From assembly GCA_025356235.1 (NCBI GenBank), contig JANXUL010000010.1, positions 1 to 33,980 of the forward strand: a stretch of 33,980 nucleotides of DNA. Reading direction: 5' to 3'. Source of the DNA: Bacteroidota bacterium (GTDB lineage: Bacteria > Bacteroidota > Bacteroidia > Chitinophagales > Chitinophagaceae). This document shows, one piece after another, positions 1-8,598 of the stretch; position 1 is the first letter of the stretch; each line of letters begins with the position of its first letter. The notes under the pieces were generated by a model. That model saw only the letters and a list, made by a program, of their open reading frames with translations, did no database searches and had not been told where the DNA came from. Made by a program: the position numbers and the translations under genes.

Positions 1-380
1 GTTTTAGAAATCTCCAGTGCTTTTTCATAATTGTCGCTAAAGTATTCCAGGTCAACATAGGCAACCGCTGCATCTTCATATTCTGGGTTTGCAGCCAGTA
101 CTTGCTTAAAAGCGGCACGGCCACTATCGTAATTTTTTGTCCAGGTATAGATCCTGCCCAGGAAAATCCGGATATCTGCATAATTCGGGCTTATGCGTAA
201 GGCTTTAAATAAATAGGCTTTTGCTTTAGGATAATCACTGCTGTCAAAAGCTGCTTTTCGAGCCGCCTGAAACAACGCATCGGATGAAGAAGTATCTAGA
301 ACCTGCCCCTTCGCTATTGTGGTTGAAGTGACCATAAAAAACAGAAGGCTAAGGGGTAATATTTTTTTTGATAAAATCAT
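1..380 (-). CDS. YaiO-like TPR/outer-membrane protein, N-terminal part (runs off the window)
   Basis: Partial gene; only about the first 126 residues lie in the window. The ATG is at 380 and is followed by a signal peptide with a Lys-Lys n-region and a Leu/Phe-rich core, ending near residue 26. Next come tetratricopeptide-like helices: a KAKAYLFKALRISP repeat, then ADIRIFLGRIYTW and GRAAFKQVLAANP. The run 'ADIRIFLGRIYTW' followed by 'A-LAANPEYEDA' resembles the periplasmic TPR part of YaiO-family proteins, whose C-terminal half forms an outer-membrane barrel. The barrel itself is outside the window, so the family call rests on the N-terminus only. The gene is 54 bases downstream of the receiver gene at 435-815 on the same strand and is probably co-transcribed with the kinase and receiver. 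It could instead be a generic secreted TPR protein. Confidence 0.65.
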   Translation of the reverse strand, partial: MILSKKILPLSLLFFMVTSTTIAKGQVLDTSSSDALFQAARKAAFDSSDYPKAKAYLFKALRISPNYADIRIFLGRIYTWTKNYDSGRAAFKQVLAANPEYEDAAVAYVDLEYFSDNYEKALEISK

Positions 381-434
381 ATATCGGCAAACTGTATTTC
401 GTTAAAGCTGCACAGGAAAGTCGTATTACAAAAA

Positions 435-815
435 TTAGCCGGGATTGTTCCTTTGGAACTGGCTCATTAACCGTTTTACACGTATAGCCAGCTCATTCAG
501 GCTAAACGGCTTGGTTATGTAATCATCGGCACCCAGTTCAAAAGCTTCCATAACCACTTTTTCCTGCTCCATGGCGGACAACATAATGATAGGGATTTTT
601 TTACCGGCTTTTTTTCTAACGATGGCAACAATTTCAAGTCCGGAAACATACGGCATCATGATATCGGTGATCACCATATCAGGGTCTTCTGTTTCTATTT
701 TTGCAACGGCTTCGCGCCCGTCAATGGTTGTAATTATTTCGTAACCTTCTTTTTTAAGTTTCAGCTCAATAGTCTTGAGCAGCATGGGTTCATCTTCGGC
801 AACTAATATTTTCAT
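435..815 (-). CDS. Receiver-only response regulator (CheY-like)
   Basis: A 126-residue protein made of one REC domain and nothing else. The acidic pocket (E7, D8), the phospho-acceptor D51 in ITDIMMP, S80 in IIMLSA and K102 in TKPF are all present, so it should be phosphorylatable. There is no DNA-binding or enzymatic output domain. It lies 36 bases downstream of the hybrid kinase gene (stop at 852), and the YaiO-like gene follows on the same strand. It is therefore most simply the phospho-acceptor or shuttle for that kinase's HPt domain, although this pairing is inferred from context only. The start is an ATG. Confidence 0.93.
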   Translation of the reverse strand: MKILVAEDEPMLLKTIELKLKKEGYEIITTIDGREAVAKIETEDPDMVITDIMMPYVSGLEIVAIVRKKAGKKIPIIMLSAMEQEKVVMEAFELGADDYITKPFSLNELAIRVKRLMSQFQRNNPG

Positions 816-851
816 CTGGGGGCAATTATGGAATAAAGATTCAATACAAAA

Positions 852-3800
852 TTAACCTTTTTCCCCGGCTTCGGAAAGCTCTTTATTAATGCGGGCCTGC
901 TCTTCACGTAACTGTATTTCCATTTCTGTAAACAGCGCACAAACTTCCGCTACCTGTTTTTCAAGGGTAGATACGTCTTTTTCTTCCTTTGCGTTTTGTT
1001 CGATCATGCCCAAAAGGCCAGCCAGCTGTGTTGCCTGTAATATTGCGACTGCGCCTTTTATCTTATGTGACAGCCTGAAGAGAGCATTCCAGTTCTTTTG
1101 CTTAACCAGTTGTTCGAGTTCTTTTACCTCCTGTGGTGTATTGTCTAAGAAAAGGGAAAGAACATCAAGCAGTGATTCTTTATCATCCAATTCTTCCAGT
1201 AAAGCGAGGTCATACATTTTTGCAGGCTGTTGCTTTTTTTGAGCATCATCCGATCCGGTTTCCAAACTTTCATTAAATAATAAACTCACCAGCCGCTTAT
1301 AAAGATCATTGAAATCGAAGGGCTTCAACATAAAATCATTCATCCCTACCTCCCTGCATTTTTCCTGGTCGCCTTTTAATGCAGTAGCTGTCATGGCGAT
1401 GATCGGCGTTTTCAATTGCAGGTTCTGGCGAATGTAAACAGCGGTTTCATATCCATCCATAACAGGCATTTGTAAATCCATAATAATCAGGTCATAACTT
1501 TTATGCTGCTCGAAATAGGCAATGGCTTCTTTTCCATGAGAAGCTATATCTACTTTCCCGCCTACTTTTTTTAAAACAAAACCAATCAGTTTTTGATTAA
1601 CCTCATTGTCTTCTACCACCAGAAACCGCTTGTCTTTTAAGCGTGACGCATAATCAAGTGCGGGAGCCTCCTCTGTACTTTTCTTAATGCTATACGGGAT
1701 ATGAAAACTGAAGACAGAGCCTTTGCCCGGTGTACTTTCTACTGAAATTCCCCCGCCTTGCAATTGTACTAAGCCCTTACTGATGGCAAGACCCAGCCCG
1801 GCACCTCCATAACGGCGGGATATATCCATATTGGCCTGCGCAAACCGTTCAAATATTGTCTGTAATTTCTCAGCCGAAATTCCGATACCCGTATCTTGAA
1901 CCGTAAATAAAATAAGGGCGGTTGTTTCTGTCTTTTGTTGTAAGCCAAGAAGTACCTGGATACCCCCCGTTTTCGTAAACTTTACTGCATTCCCGATTAG
2001 ATTAATCAAGATTTGTTTTAACCTGTACGGGTCGCCAATTAAAGATGGGGGTACATCATTATCAACCAATACCCTGAAATCGAGGCTTTTACTACTTAGC
2101 TGGTGGGCGAATTGGTTTTGTACAGCTTCAAGCGCATCGATAATGTCAAATTCTATTTTCTCAATTGTAAGCTTGCCAGCCTGTATATTGGCGAAGTCAA
2201 GCACATCATTCAATATGGCCACGAGGTTATTGAGCGACCGTTTAATCATGTTGGTGAATTCGTGCTGGTCATCACTTAGTTTTGTTTCCAGTAACAGGCT
2301 CGTCATACCCTGAATACCATTCAGCGGGGTCCGTATCTCATGACTCATATTGGCGAGGAACTGCTCCTGCAATTGTTTAGCGTCTTCCGCCTTTATAAGA
2401 GCAGCTTCCAGTTCCTGCCGGCTTTGTACACGTTCTGTTATGTCAGTTGCAATACCACTTATGCCAAAAATATTTTGTTTATCGTCTAGTAAGGGAAATT
2501 TTACCAATAGCAGGTTCCGCTTGCCCTGCGATGTTTCTACCAATTCTTCACTTTCAATAAAAGTAAGTGTACTGATAATTTTTTCATCAAGTGCTTTATA
2601 ATGGTCTGCTAATTCTTTTGCACTGAAATCATAGTCAGTTTTATTAATCACCATCTCATCGGTAAGGTCAAAAACTTCTTTGAAACGCTTGTTTACCATG
2701 ATGTACCGGCCCTGCAGATCTTTGATAAAGATTAAAGTAGAGGTATTGTCAAGTATCGCCCGTAAGCGGTATTCGTTTTCTTTTCTTTTTAATTCGGATT
2801 GATTGAGTTCAAATTCAATCTGTTTCCGCTCGGTAATATCTTTTACCATGCATTGAAACCCGGTAACATTGCCATCTTCAAACAACAATTGAGCGGATTG
2901 CTCTACCCATTTTTTTTCTCCCGTTTTTGTGCGCGTGAGAAAATCCAATGTGGTTGCAGGCCTCTTTTCCTGAAATTGTGTCACATAAAAATTAACCACT
3001 TTTTCTGCCCACCCGGGGTCAAGTAAAACCGAAAAGTGCTTACCCTTCAACTCTTCAACACCGTAACCTGTTAATTCGCTTACACGGTTATTGGCGAAAG
3101 TGATGGCACCTTTATTATCAGCTGTGTACATCACCACTCCTGCGTTTTCAATAAGATTTCGGTATTTGGCTTCGCTGGCAGTAACATCTTCTTCCGCTTT
3201 TTTGCGCAGAAAAATATCCCGGTTCAGCTGAAATAAAACAATCAATACCAGGCAGAAAGCAAAAATGCCACCAAACAGCGCAAGTAAAACACCGGTATTG
3301 TATTCTTTTTCATTTTTTCCAACCCGTTTTATTAATAAAGTTTCTTGGTCCTGTTTAATTTCGGCAATCCGCGATTTAATAGACAGAGTAATCTGACGTG
3401 GCTCGGCGTCTAACCGTACTTTTTGTAATAAGGCTTCTGTGAGCACCGGAGCATCGACAAGCTCTTTTTGATAAAGGATCTTTTTCTGTGCAAGTACTTC
3501 GAGTGCCTGAATATGATCATTTTCATCGGGCGAATTTTGAATAAGGTGCCCTATGGCTTTAATGGAGTCAAGCAATCGTATATGAAGAAGGGCCAGTTTG
3601 TTTTTCCATTCAGTATCATTTGTCAACAGGTAACCACGTGAGGCGGATTCTGTTTCTACTACGAGGGTATTAACACTTTCCAGTTTCTGAAGTATGGAAT
3701 ACGTGTTATAAACCTCCTTCCGAGTAGCCTGTTGATTGTTTTTTTGTTGATACAGGATACCCATAAAACAAATAAATGCAACCAGTGAAAATACGAAAAG

Positions 3801-3854
3801 CCACCGTATTTTCTTATCCATTTTAAGCGTAGGATTTGCCTTATTGTTTTTCAT
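852..3854 (-). CDS. Tripartite hybrid sensor histidine kinase: CHASE3-PAS-PAS-HisKA-HATPase-REC-HPt
   Basis: A 1000-residue inner-membrane sensor kinase. Two membrane segments (about residues 17-35 and 188-211) flank a periplasmic domain that looks like CHASE3 (SASRGYLLT motif). Two PAS domains follow (about 228-345 and 365-480). The HisKA domain has the phospho-acceptor H505 in NMSHEIRTPLNG, then a HATPase with N, G1 and G2 boxes (NLIGNAVKFT, DTGIGI, GGAGLGLAIS). A receiver with D793 in IIMDLQMPVMDG and a C-terminal HPt domain with H930 in LSHKIKGA complete a BarA/EvgS-type internal His-Asp-His relay. The ATG at 3854 is preferred; an in-frame TTG four codons upstream (3866) is possible but less likely. 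The phosphate is probably passed on to a separate receiver, for which the 435-815 product is the obvious candidate. Confidence 0.95.
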   Translation of the reverse strand: MKNNKANPTLKMDKKIRWLFVFSLVAFICFMGILYQQKNNQQATRKEVYNTYSILQKLESVNTLVVETESASRGYLLTNDTEWKNKLALLHIRLLDSIKAIGHLIQNSPDENDHIQALEVLAQKKILYQKELVDAPVLTEALLQKVRLDAEPRQITLSIKSRIAEIKQDQETLLIKRVGKNEKEYNTGVLLALFGGIFAFCLVLIVLFQLNRDIFLRKKAEEDVTASEAKYRNLIENAGVVMYTADNKGAITFANNRVSELTGYGVEELKGKHFSVLLDPGWAEKVVNFYVTQFQEKRPATTLDFLTRTKTGEKKWVEQSAQLLFEDGNVTGFQCMVKDITERKQIEFELNQSELKRKENEYRLRAILDNTSTLIFIKDLQGRYIMVNKRFKEVFDLTDEMVINKTDYDFSAKELADHYKALDEKIISTLTFIESEELVETSQGKRNLLLVKFPLLDDKQNIFGISGIATDITERVQSRQELEAALIKAEDAKQLQEQFLANMSHEIRTPLNGIQGMTSLLLETKLSDDQHEFTNMIKRSLNNLVAILNDVLDFANIQAGKLTIEKIEFDIIDALEAVQNQFAHQLSSKSLDFRVLVDNDVPPSLIGDPYRLKQILINLIGNAVKFTKTGGIQVLLGLQQKTETTALILFTVQDTGIGISAEKLQTIFERFAQANMDISRRYGGAGLGLAISKGLVQLQGGGISVESTPGKGSVFSFHIPYSIKKSTEEAPALDYASRLKDKRFLVVEDNEVNQKLIGFVLKKVGGKVDIASHGKEAIAYFEQHKSYDLIIMDLQMPVMDGYETAVYIRQNLQLKTPIIAMTATALKGDQEKCREVGMNDFMLKPFDFNDLYKRLVSLLFNESLETGSDDAQKKQQPAKMYDLALLEELDDKESLLDVLSLFLDNTPQEVKELEQLVKQKNWNALFRLSHKIKGAVAILQATQLAGLLGMIEQNAKEEKDVSTLEKQVAEVCALFTEMEIQLREEQARINKELSEAGEKG

Positions 3855-4062
3855 AGCTGGTTTCAAAAGGAGGACTGAGAAAGTAAGATAAGCAAAATCA
3901 TTAAAAAATATCTATTCAGCAGGCAAGACAAGTAGGGATTTTTAGCAGCGCAGCCGATGCGGGATCGCCAACGGGGGAATAAACCGACATTGGTACTATT
4001 GGTTTGCGTTGTAAGACATGTAATAAACAACGACCGATTTTCTATTCAAAAACAGGTAAGAC

Positions 4063-5412
4063 TTATGCGCTCAGTTTCTTTTCCAATGCCTCAAGTGAAA
4101 CACCTTTTGTTTCAGGAACGCTTGTTAATACCCAAACCAATTGTAATACCATCATAGCAGCAAAAAAGGCGAAAATAGGCCAGGGGTTGTCTTTAAAAAA
4201 ACCATGGTCTTTATCTAAAAAAACAGGTGTTACCAATGTAATTAATGCGGCAAAAACCCAATGGACACTGGCGCCAAATGATTGTCCGGCACTCCGTATT
4301 TTATTGGGGAAAATCTCAGAAATAAATACCCAGATAACGGCTCCCTGCCCAACGGCATGCGCTGCAATAAAGAGCAGCAAAAAACCCATTAAAAAAACTG
4401 GTCCCGTATGCGTATAAAATGCCCATGATACCATTGATAAACTGAGTATATAGCCGAAAGAACCAATAATTAGTAATGTTTTTCTGCCCAGGCGGTCTAT
4501 CAAATAAAGTCCCACAAAAGTAAACAGCAGGTTAACCCCCCCGATGGCAATGGAGTTGAATAAGGATTCTTTTGCCGCAAGCCCTGCTTTTTCCAAAATT
4601 TCAGGTGCATAATACAGAATGAAATTAATACCCGAAACCTGGTTAAAAAATGCAATCATAAATGCCAGGTAAATAATCTTCTTGTGTTTCGGGCTGAAGA
4701 AGGCAACTGCTTTTCCGCTGGCATTTTCGTGCTCATTACTCCGGATAATACTCGCCGCTTCTGCCTCTACATCTGTAACCCCGATCTGTAGCATGATATT
4801 TTTGGCCGCTACTAGGTCGTTCTTTTTGGTGATCAGCCACCTCGGACTTTCAGAAATGCCCAGTACCAAAGCAGTATAAACAATAGCGGGCACGGCTAAT
4901 ACGCCTAACATCCACCGCCAGTCGTTTGCGCCGCCAATACCCTGTAAAAAATAATTTGAGAGGAATGCCACTAAAATACCAAATACAATATTGAATTGAT
5001 ATAAAGCACCGAGCCTTCCCCGAGTAACGGGCGTAGATATTTCAGAAATATAAATAGGTGCTACTACAGAAGAAATACCGATGCCTACACCACCAATAAA
5101 ACGAAAAAAAGAGAACATGTACGGACCAGAAGCAAAAGCGGAACCCAATGCCGAAACGGCAAATAATATTCCAACCCATAAAAGCACTGTTTTTCTACCA
5201 TATTTCTCTGTTGGTATTCCCCCAAAAACAGCACCCAGAACGGTGCCCCATAAGGCCATTGACATGATAAAAAATCCGTGAAACAAAGGGGAGGTATGCC
5301 ATAGTTCTTTGATTGGCTGGTTGGCGCCGGAAATCACAACCGTATCAAACCCGAAAATAAAACCTGCCAGTGCCACAACAATTGACCAGCGAAGCAGTTT
5401 GCTTTTATTCAT
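4063..5412 (-). CDS. Sugar porter family MFS transporter (XylE/GLUT-like)
   Basis: A 449-residue inner-membrane transporter with the expected 12 hydrophobic segments. Sugar-porter signatures are present: GRKTVLLW in the first cytoplasmic loop, a Gly-rich RFIGGVGIGISS segment followed by PIYISEI and RGRLGALYQ, SESPRWL, the sugar-contacting NQVSGINFILYYAPEI in helix 7, DRLGRKT, and the C-terminal VPETKG. These are the features of proton-coupled hexose/pentose porters such as XylE; the exact sugar cannot be told from sequence. It is transcribed on the same strand as kdsB, 120 bases downstream of it, but an inverted-repeat element (5467-5511) lies between them, so it may have its own promoter. 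Confidence 0.92.
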   Translation of the reverse strand: MNKSKLLRWSIVVALAGFIFGFDTVVISGANQPIKELWHTSPLFHGFFIMSMALWGTVLGAVFGGIPTEKYGRKTVLLWVGILFAVSALGSAFASGPYMFSFFRFIGGVGIGISSVVAPIYISEISTPVTRGRLGALYQFNIVFGILVAFLSNYFLQGIGGANDWRWMLGVLAVPAIVYTALVLGISESPRWLITKKNDLVAAKNIMLQIGVTDVEAEAASIIRSNEHENASGKAVAFFSPKHKKIIYLAFMIAFFNQVSGINFILYYAPEILEKAGLAAKESLFNSIAIGGVNLLFTFVGLYLIDRLGRKTLLIIGSFGYILSLSMVSWAFYTHTGPVFLMGFLLLFIAAHAVGQGAVIWVFISEIFPNKIRSAGQSFGASVHWVFAALITLVTPVFLDKDHGFFKDNPWPIFAFFAAMMVLQLVWVLTSVPETKGVSLEALEKKLSA

Positions 5413-5466
5413 TGCAATCGGTTTAGGTACAGTAAGATAAGTAATGAACGGGAATTGTAGGCCAAT

Positions 5467-5511
5467 AATATCGAATACTGAATAAGGAATTTTGAGTATT
5501 GAAGTATTCCC
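5467..5511 (+). repeat. Intergenic repeat, 'ATCGAAT' family, copy 1
   Basis: A stretch reading AATATCGAATACTGAATAAG, then GAATTTTGAGTATTGAAGTA. It shares its layout (ATATCGAAT, then GAA-A-GGAATTTTGA, then TTGA-GTA) with copies at 8556-8598 and 30560-30599, which lie in the opposite orientation. It sits between kdsB and the MFS gene, both on the minus strand. No transposase is nearby. Confidence 0.6.
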
Positions 5512-5532
5512 ATCAGCAGATTCCCAAATTCA

Positions 5533-6261
5533 TTATTCAAGCATCCGGGAAGCCCTTTCGAGGTCTTCAGGGGTATCTATTTCAATGCCCATATAATCTG
5601 TAAGCACCATTTTTAGCAATACACCATTTTCTAAATAACGAAGGCATTCTATTTTTTCTGCTTTCTCCAAAGGTGTCATTTCCCAGTTGGTAAAATTGAG
5701 CAGGGCCCGTTTGCGAAAAGCGTATACACCGATGTGTTCGTAATAAACAGCAAGGCTTTCTTTGCTTCTTGGGTAAGGAATTACATTGCGTGAGAACATA
5801 AGGGAATTCATGTTTTTATCAACGGCCACTTTTACATAATTGGGGTCGTCAATAAATTTTTGTTCTTTCATTACCTGCATTAAAGAAGCAACCTGGATAT
5901 TTTTTCCATCCTCACCCTTAAACACCTGTAATAATTTTTCAAGCGGTTCGCGTTTCACAAAAGGCTCGTCGCCCTGAACATTTACAACGATGTCAACATC
6001 CATATTTTCGATGGCTTCTGCAATTCTGTCGCTGCCACTTTCGTGTGATTTTTTACTCATCACGGCATTGCCGCCATGTGAGATAATTTCATCAAAAATA
6101 ACCGCACTATCTGTTACTACATACACCTCATTAAATAAACCTGTAGCAACTGTATTATCATAGGTATGCCGGATAACTGTTTTGTTACCCAGTAGTTGCA
6201 TCAACTTAGCCGGAAAACGAGTGGCGGCATAGCGTGCCGGTATCATGGCTATTCTCTTCAT
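5533..6261 (-). CDS. kdsB: 3-deoxy-manno-octulosonate cytidylyltransferase (CMP-Kdo synthetase)
   Basis: A 242-residue cytosolic enzyme that activates Kdo with CTP to give CMP-Kdo for the inner core of LPS. The nucleotide-binding N-terminus IPARYAATRFPAKL is diagnostic, followed by VVTDS, the SGSDRIAEA motif, the metal/substrate motif VVNVQGDEPF, and YYEHIGVYAFRKRAL and EKAEKIECLRYLENG near the C-terminus. The length is usual for KdsB. The ATG at 6261 (MKRIAMIPAR) is chosen; a TTG six codons upstream would add only MQQILL-like residues that the family lacks. Its start is 33 bases from the stop of the hydroxylase gene upstream, so the two are probably co-transcribed. Confidence 0.97.
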   Translation of the reverse strand: MKRIAMIPARYAATRFPAKLMQLLGNKTVIRHTYDNTVATGLFNEVYVVTDSAVIFDEIISHGGNAVMSKKSHESGSDRIAEAIENMDVDIVVNVQGDEPFVKREPLEKLLQVFKGEDGKNIQVASLMQVMKEQKFIDDPNYVKVAVDKNMNSLMFSRNVIPYPRSKESLAVYYEHIGVYAFRKRALLNFTNWEMTPLEKAEKIECLRYLENGVLLKMVLTDYMGIEIDTPEDLERASRMLE

Positions 6262-6294
6262 TAACAAAATTTGTTGCAAAGATGAAGGAGAAGA

Positions 6295-7125
6295 TTAATA
6301 ATCTGTTTTAATTTTTTTGTCAAAAGGTACACCCAGTTGGAAGCCCAGGCGCTCATCCTTACTGCCATCAAGCACATCCAAACCATATTTTATCTGCTCA
6401 ACGGGTGTGTAATTGAATGTGCCAAACAACCTGTCCCATACAGAAAAAATATTCCCGTAATTACTGTCTGTCTGCGGACGCATATAATGATGGTGTACTT
6501 TATGCATATTCGGTGATACTAAAAACCAGCTCAAGGCATTATCCAGCCATAAAGGCAAACGGATATTGGCATGGTTAAACTGCGTTAACACCACGCTAAG
6601 GCTTTGGTACATCATCACCAGCCATATAGGTGCCCCGCAAACCACCACACCGATCATGGTAAATACTGCGCGAAATACACTTTCGCCGGGATGGTGCCTG
6701 TTGGCAGTGGTCGTATCCACATGTGTATCGGCATGGTGCACCATGTGGAATTTCCACATCCATTTTATTTTGTGTTCGATAAAGTGGATGGAATAGGCCC
6801 CTACAAGATCAAGCAGTAAAAGCCCCGATATCATAAATACCCATAAAGGCATTTGAAACAATTGTAAGAGCCCGAATTTATTCAATACTACCCAATCGCT
6901 CGATTTAACGATAAGCAGGGCAAAAGAAAAATTAATGATGATGGTTGTAACCGTAAAAAAAATATTGATGGAAGCATGTCTCCATTTATTATAGCTAAAA
7001 CCAACCAAAGGAATTACGCCTTCGAAAATCCAGAAAAAAGTAATGCCACCCGCTATGATCAATGCGCGGTGCAGACTGGGGATATGGTCAAAATAATGAA
7101 CAATATTTTCTATCATAGCAGCCAT
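6295..7125 (-). CDS. Sterol desaturase / fatty acid hydroxylase superfamily protein
   Basis: A 276-residue integral membrane protein of the di-iron hydroxylase superfamily. Four or so hydrophobic segments surround the His clusters: HFIEH, HMVHH, then NRHHPGE, and near the C-terminus NMHKVHHHY. These eight or more His residues are the usual iron ligands. Enzymes of this type hydroxylate or desaturate lipids, such as fatty acids, sphingolipids, sterols or ether lipids; the substrate cannot be read from sequence. It lies just upstream of kdsB on the same strand (33-base gap), which suggests a link to envelope lipid or LPS. The start is the ATG at 7125; a second ATG at 7116 is possible. Confidence 0.9.
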   Translation of the reverse strand: MAAMIENIVHYFDHIPSLHRALIIAGGITFFWIFEGVIPLVGFSYNKWRHASINIFFTVTTIIINFSFALLIVKSSDWVVLNKFGLLQLFQMPLWVFMISGLLLLDLVGAYSIHFIEHKIKWMWKFHMVHHADTHVDTTTANRHHPGESVFRAVFTMIGVVVCGAPIWLVMMYQSLSVVLTQFNHANIRLPLWLDNALSWFLVSPNMHKVHHHYMRPQTDSNYGNIFSVWDRLFGTFNYTPVEQIKYGLDVLDGSKDERLGFQLGVPFDKKIKTDY

Positions 7126-7218
7126 CGTTTTGTACCATCAATTTACAAACAAAAAAGGACGTTGTTGTGATTTGCCTGAATAAAAATACGTTGATACCAT
7201 AAATAGATGGGCAACGGT

Positions 7219-7271
7219 AAAAAAGAAAGCTGCAGCTCGGGGATTGATTATCAATCCCCGAACCTGCAGCT
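7219..7271 (-). terminator. Rho-independent terminator of dnaN
   Basis: Inverted repeat AGCTGCAG-CT-CGGGGATTGA / TCAATCCCCG-AAC-CTGCAGCT (7228-7271). It gives an 18-bp stem broken by one small internal loop and capped by a 3-base loop. On the minus strand it is followed by TTCTTTTTT (7227-7219). It begins 20 bases past the dnaN stop, so it fits a strong intrinsic terminator. Confidence 0.88.
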
Positions 7272-7290
7272 AAAAAATAAAATCAAATAA

Positions 7291-8406
7291 TTAATTATTC
7301 AACATCAACGGCATTACCAGCATCAGCAAGTCTTCGCCTTCTGCCTGCTCGGTGGGTTTAATCAAACCGGCCTTTGTAGAAGTAGAGAGTTCCATTTTAA
7401 TATCATCGGTATCTGCTGCGTTAAGCATTTCAATCAGGAATTTTGCATTAAATGCAATCTGCAGGTCCTCGCCATCATATTGGCAATTCATACGTTCGTT
7501 ACCCTCAAAGCTAAAATCAACATCCTGCGCGGCCATCTGTAATTCACTGCCGGTAATGTTCAATGCTACCTGGTTGGTACTCTTATTGCTGAATACGTTT
7601 ACGCGGCGCAAGGCATTTTGAAAATCGCCTTTGTTAACGATCAGCTTGTAAGGATTGTCTGCCGGTATCACTACTTTATAATCCGGGAAACGGGCATCTA
7701 TCAAACGACAGATCATTTGCGTAGAACCGTGGTTTACAAAAAGATGGTTACTGTTATAGCTAACACTCAGCTCGTCTTCATTATCGGGTAAAGCATTCTT
7801 TAACAGGTTCAATGGTTTTTTCGGAACGATAAATGAATCGGTCTTCGATGCTTTGGTATCGGTTCTTTTATAGCGAACCAAACGATGGGCATCAGTGGCT
7901 ACAAACTGAACGCTGTCTTTAGTGAGCTCGAAGAAAACACCTGTCATTGCAGGGCGGAGGTCATCACTGCTGACCGCGAATAATGTTTTGTTGATGGCAG
8001 TAAGCAAAGCGCTGCTGCTCATGGCAAATCCGGTAGTATCATCTGCGGCGGGTTCTTTAGGGAAATTATCGGGGTTTTCGCCCATTACTTTATACTTACC
8101 GTTATCGCTGGTAATTTCTACCGCAAAGTTTTTATCAATATTAAAGGTGAGCGGCTGATCGGCAATATTTTTTAATGAATCCAGCAAAATTTTAGCAGGT
8201 ATACATACTTTTCCATTGGTCTTGCTTTCTACATCCATTTGTACCCGCATTACGGTTTCAAGGTCGGTGGCAACAACATTGAGTTTTTTATCCTGTATCT
8301 CAAATAAAAAGTCTTCCAATATGGGCAAAACGGTATTGGCATTGATCACACCGCTGATTTGTTGCAGGTGTTTTAACAGCGAAGAAGACGAAACAATAAA
8401 TTTCAT
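7291..8406 (-). CDS. dnaN: DNA polymerase III beta subunit (sliding clamp)
   Basis: A 371-residue cytosolic protein with the three-fold beta-clamp architecture. The N-terminus MKFIVSSSSLLKHLQQISGV, the VLPILEDFLFE strand, the mid-protein FVATDAHRLVRYKR and the C-terminal LLMLVMPLMLNN are typical of bacterial DnaN. The C-terminal VMPLML-type segment forms part of the pocket that binds polymerase and other clamp partners. The length is usual. It is transcribed alone: an inverted-repeat element and a promoter-like site lie upstream and a strong terminator downstream. It is not next to dnaA or recF in this window, so it lies away from the classic dnaA-dnaN-recF order. Confidence 0.98.
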   Translation of the reverse strand: MKFIVSSSSLLKHLQQISGVINANTVLPILEDFLFEIQDKKLNVVATDLETVMRVQMDVESKTNGKVCIPAKILLDSLKNIADQPLTFNIDKNFAVEITSDNGKYKVMGENPDNFPKEPAADDTTGFAMSSSALLTAINKTLFAVSSDDLRPAMTGVFFELTKDSVQFVATDAHRLVRYKRTDTKASKTDSFIVPKKPLNLLKNALPDNEDELSVSYNSNHLFVNHGSTQMICRLIDARFPDYKVVIPADNPYKLIVNKGDFQNALRRVNVFSNKSTNQVALNITGSELQMAAQDVDFSFEGNERMNCQYDGEDLQIAFNAKFLIEMLNAADTDDIKMELSTSTKAGLIKPTEQAEGEDLLMLVMPLMLNN

Positions 8407-8428
8407 TCTGGAGAGTTTAGCTTTGCAA

Positions 8429-8460
8429 CAAACCTACTGTAAAATGTTAATATTCCACAA
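8429..8460 (-). promoter_or_regulatory. dnaN: Likely dnaN promoter (Bacteroidota type)
   Basis: On the minus strand TAGGTTTG (8436-8429) matches the -7 consensus TAnnTTTG. TTGTGG (8460-8455) lies 18 bases further upstream as a -33-like element. The dnaN ATG is 22 bases downstream. The match is by eye, with no transcript evidence. Confidence 0.5.
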
Positions 8461-8537
8461 CAGAAATCCGGCAGCGGGAGATTAAAAAGGTGAATGTGAA
8501 TGAGATGTGGATTGGACAGGCATCGGGGTTTGGAGAG

Positions 8538-8598
8538 GAATATTGATTTATCCTTTACATCAACATTCAAAATTCCCTGTTCGGCATTCGATATCCTA
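8538..8598. repeat. Intergenic inverted repeat, 'ATCGAAT' family, copy 2
   Basis: On the minus strand this copy reads GATATCGAATGCCGAACAGG, then GAATTTTGAATGTTGATGTA. A local hairpin is formed by GAATATTGA (8538-8546) and TCAACATTC (8560-8568). The minus-strand copy begins exactly at the TAG stop (8598-8596) of the receiver gene, so that stop codon lies at the repeat border. Confidence 0.6.

Noticed and set aside
889-1242. 117-codon open frame on the plus strand within the hybrid kinase gene
   Set aside because: Antisense shadow rich in Ser and Cys of a clearly coding gene; similar shadows lie opposite most genes here.
3882-3892. Shared 11-mer AGTAAGATAAG upstream of the hybrid kinase gene and (5431-5441) of the MFS gene
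   Set aside because: On the coding strand it contains TATCTTAC, only a partial -7 match, and the distance to the start differs (28 versus 19 bases); chance is a fair explanation.
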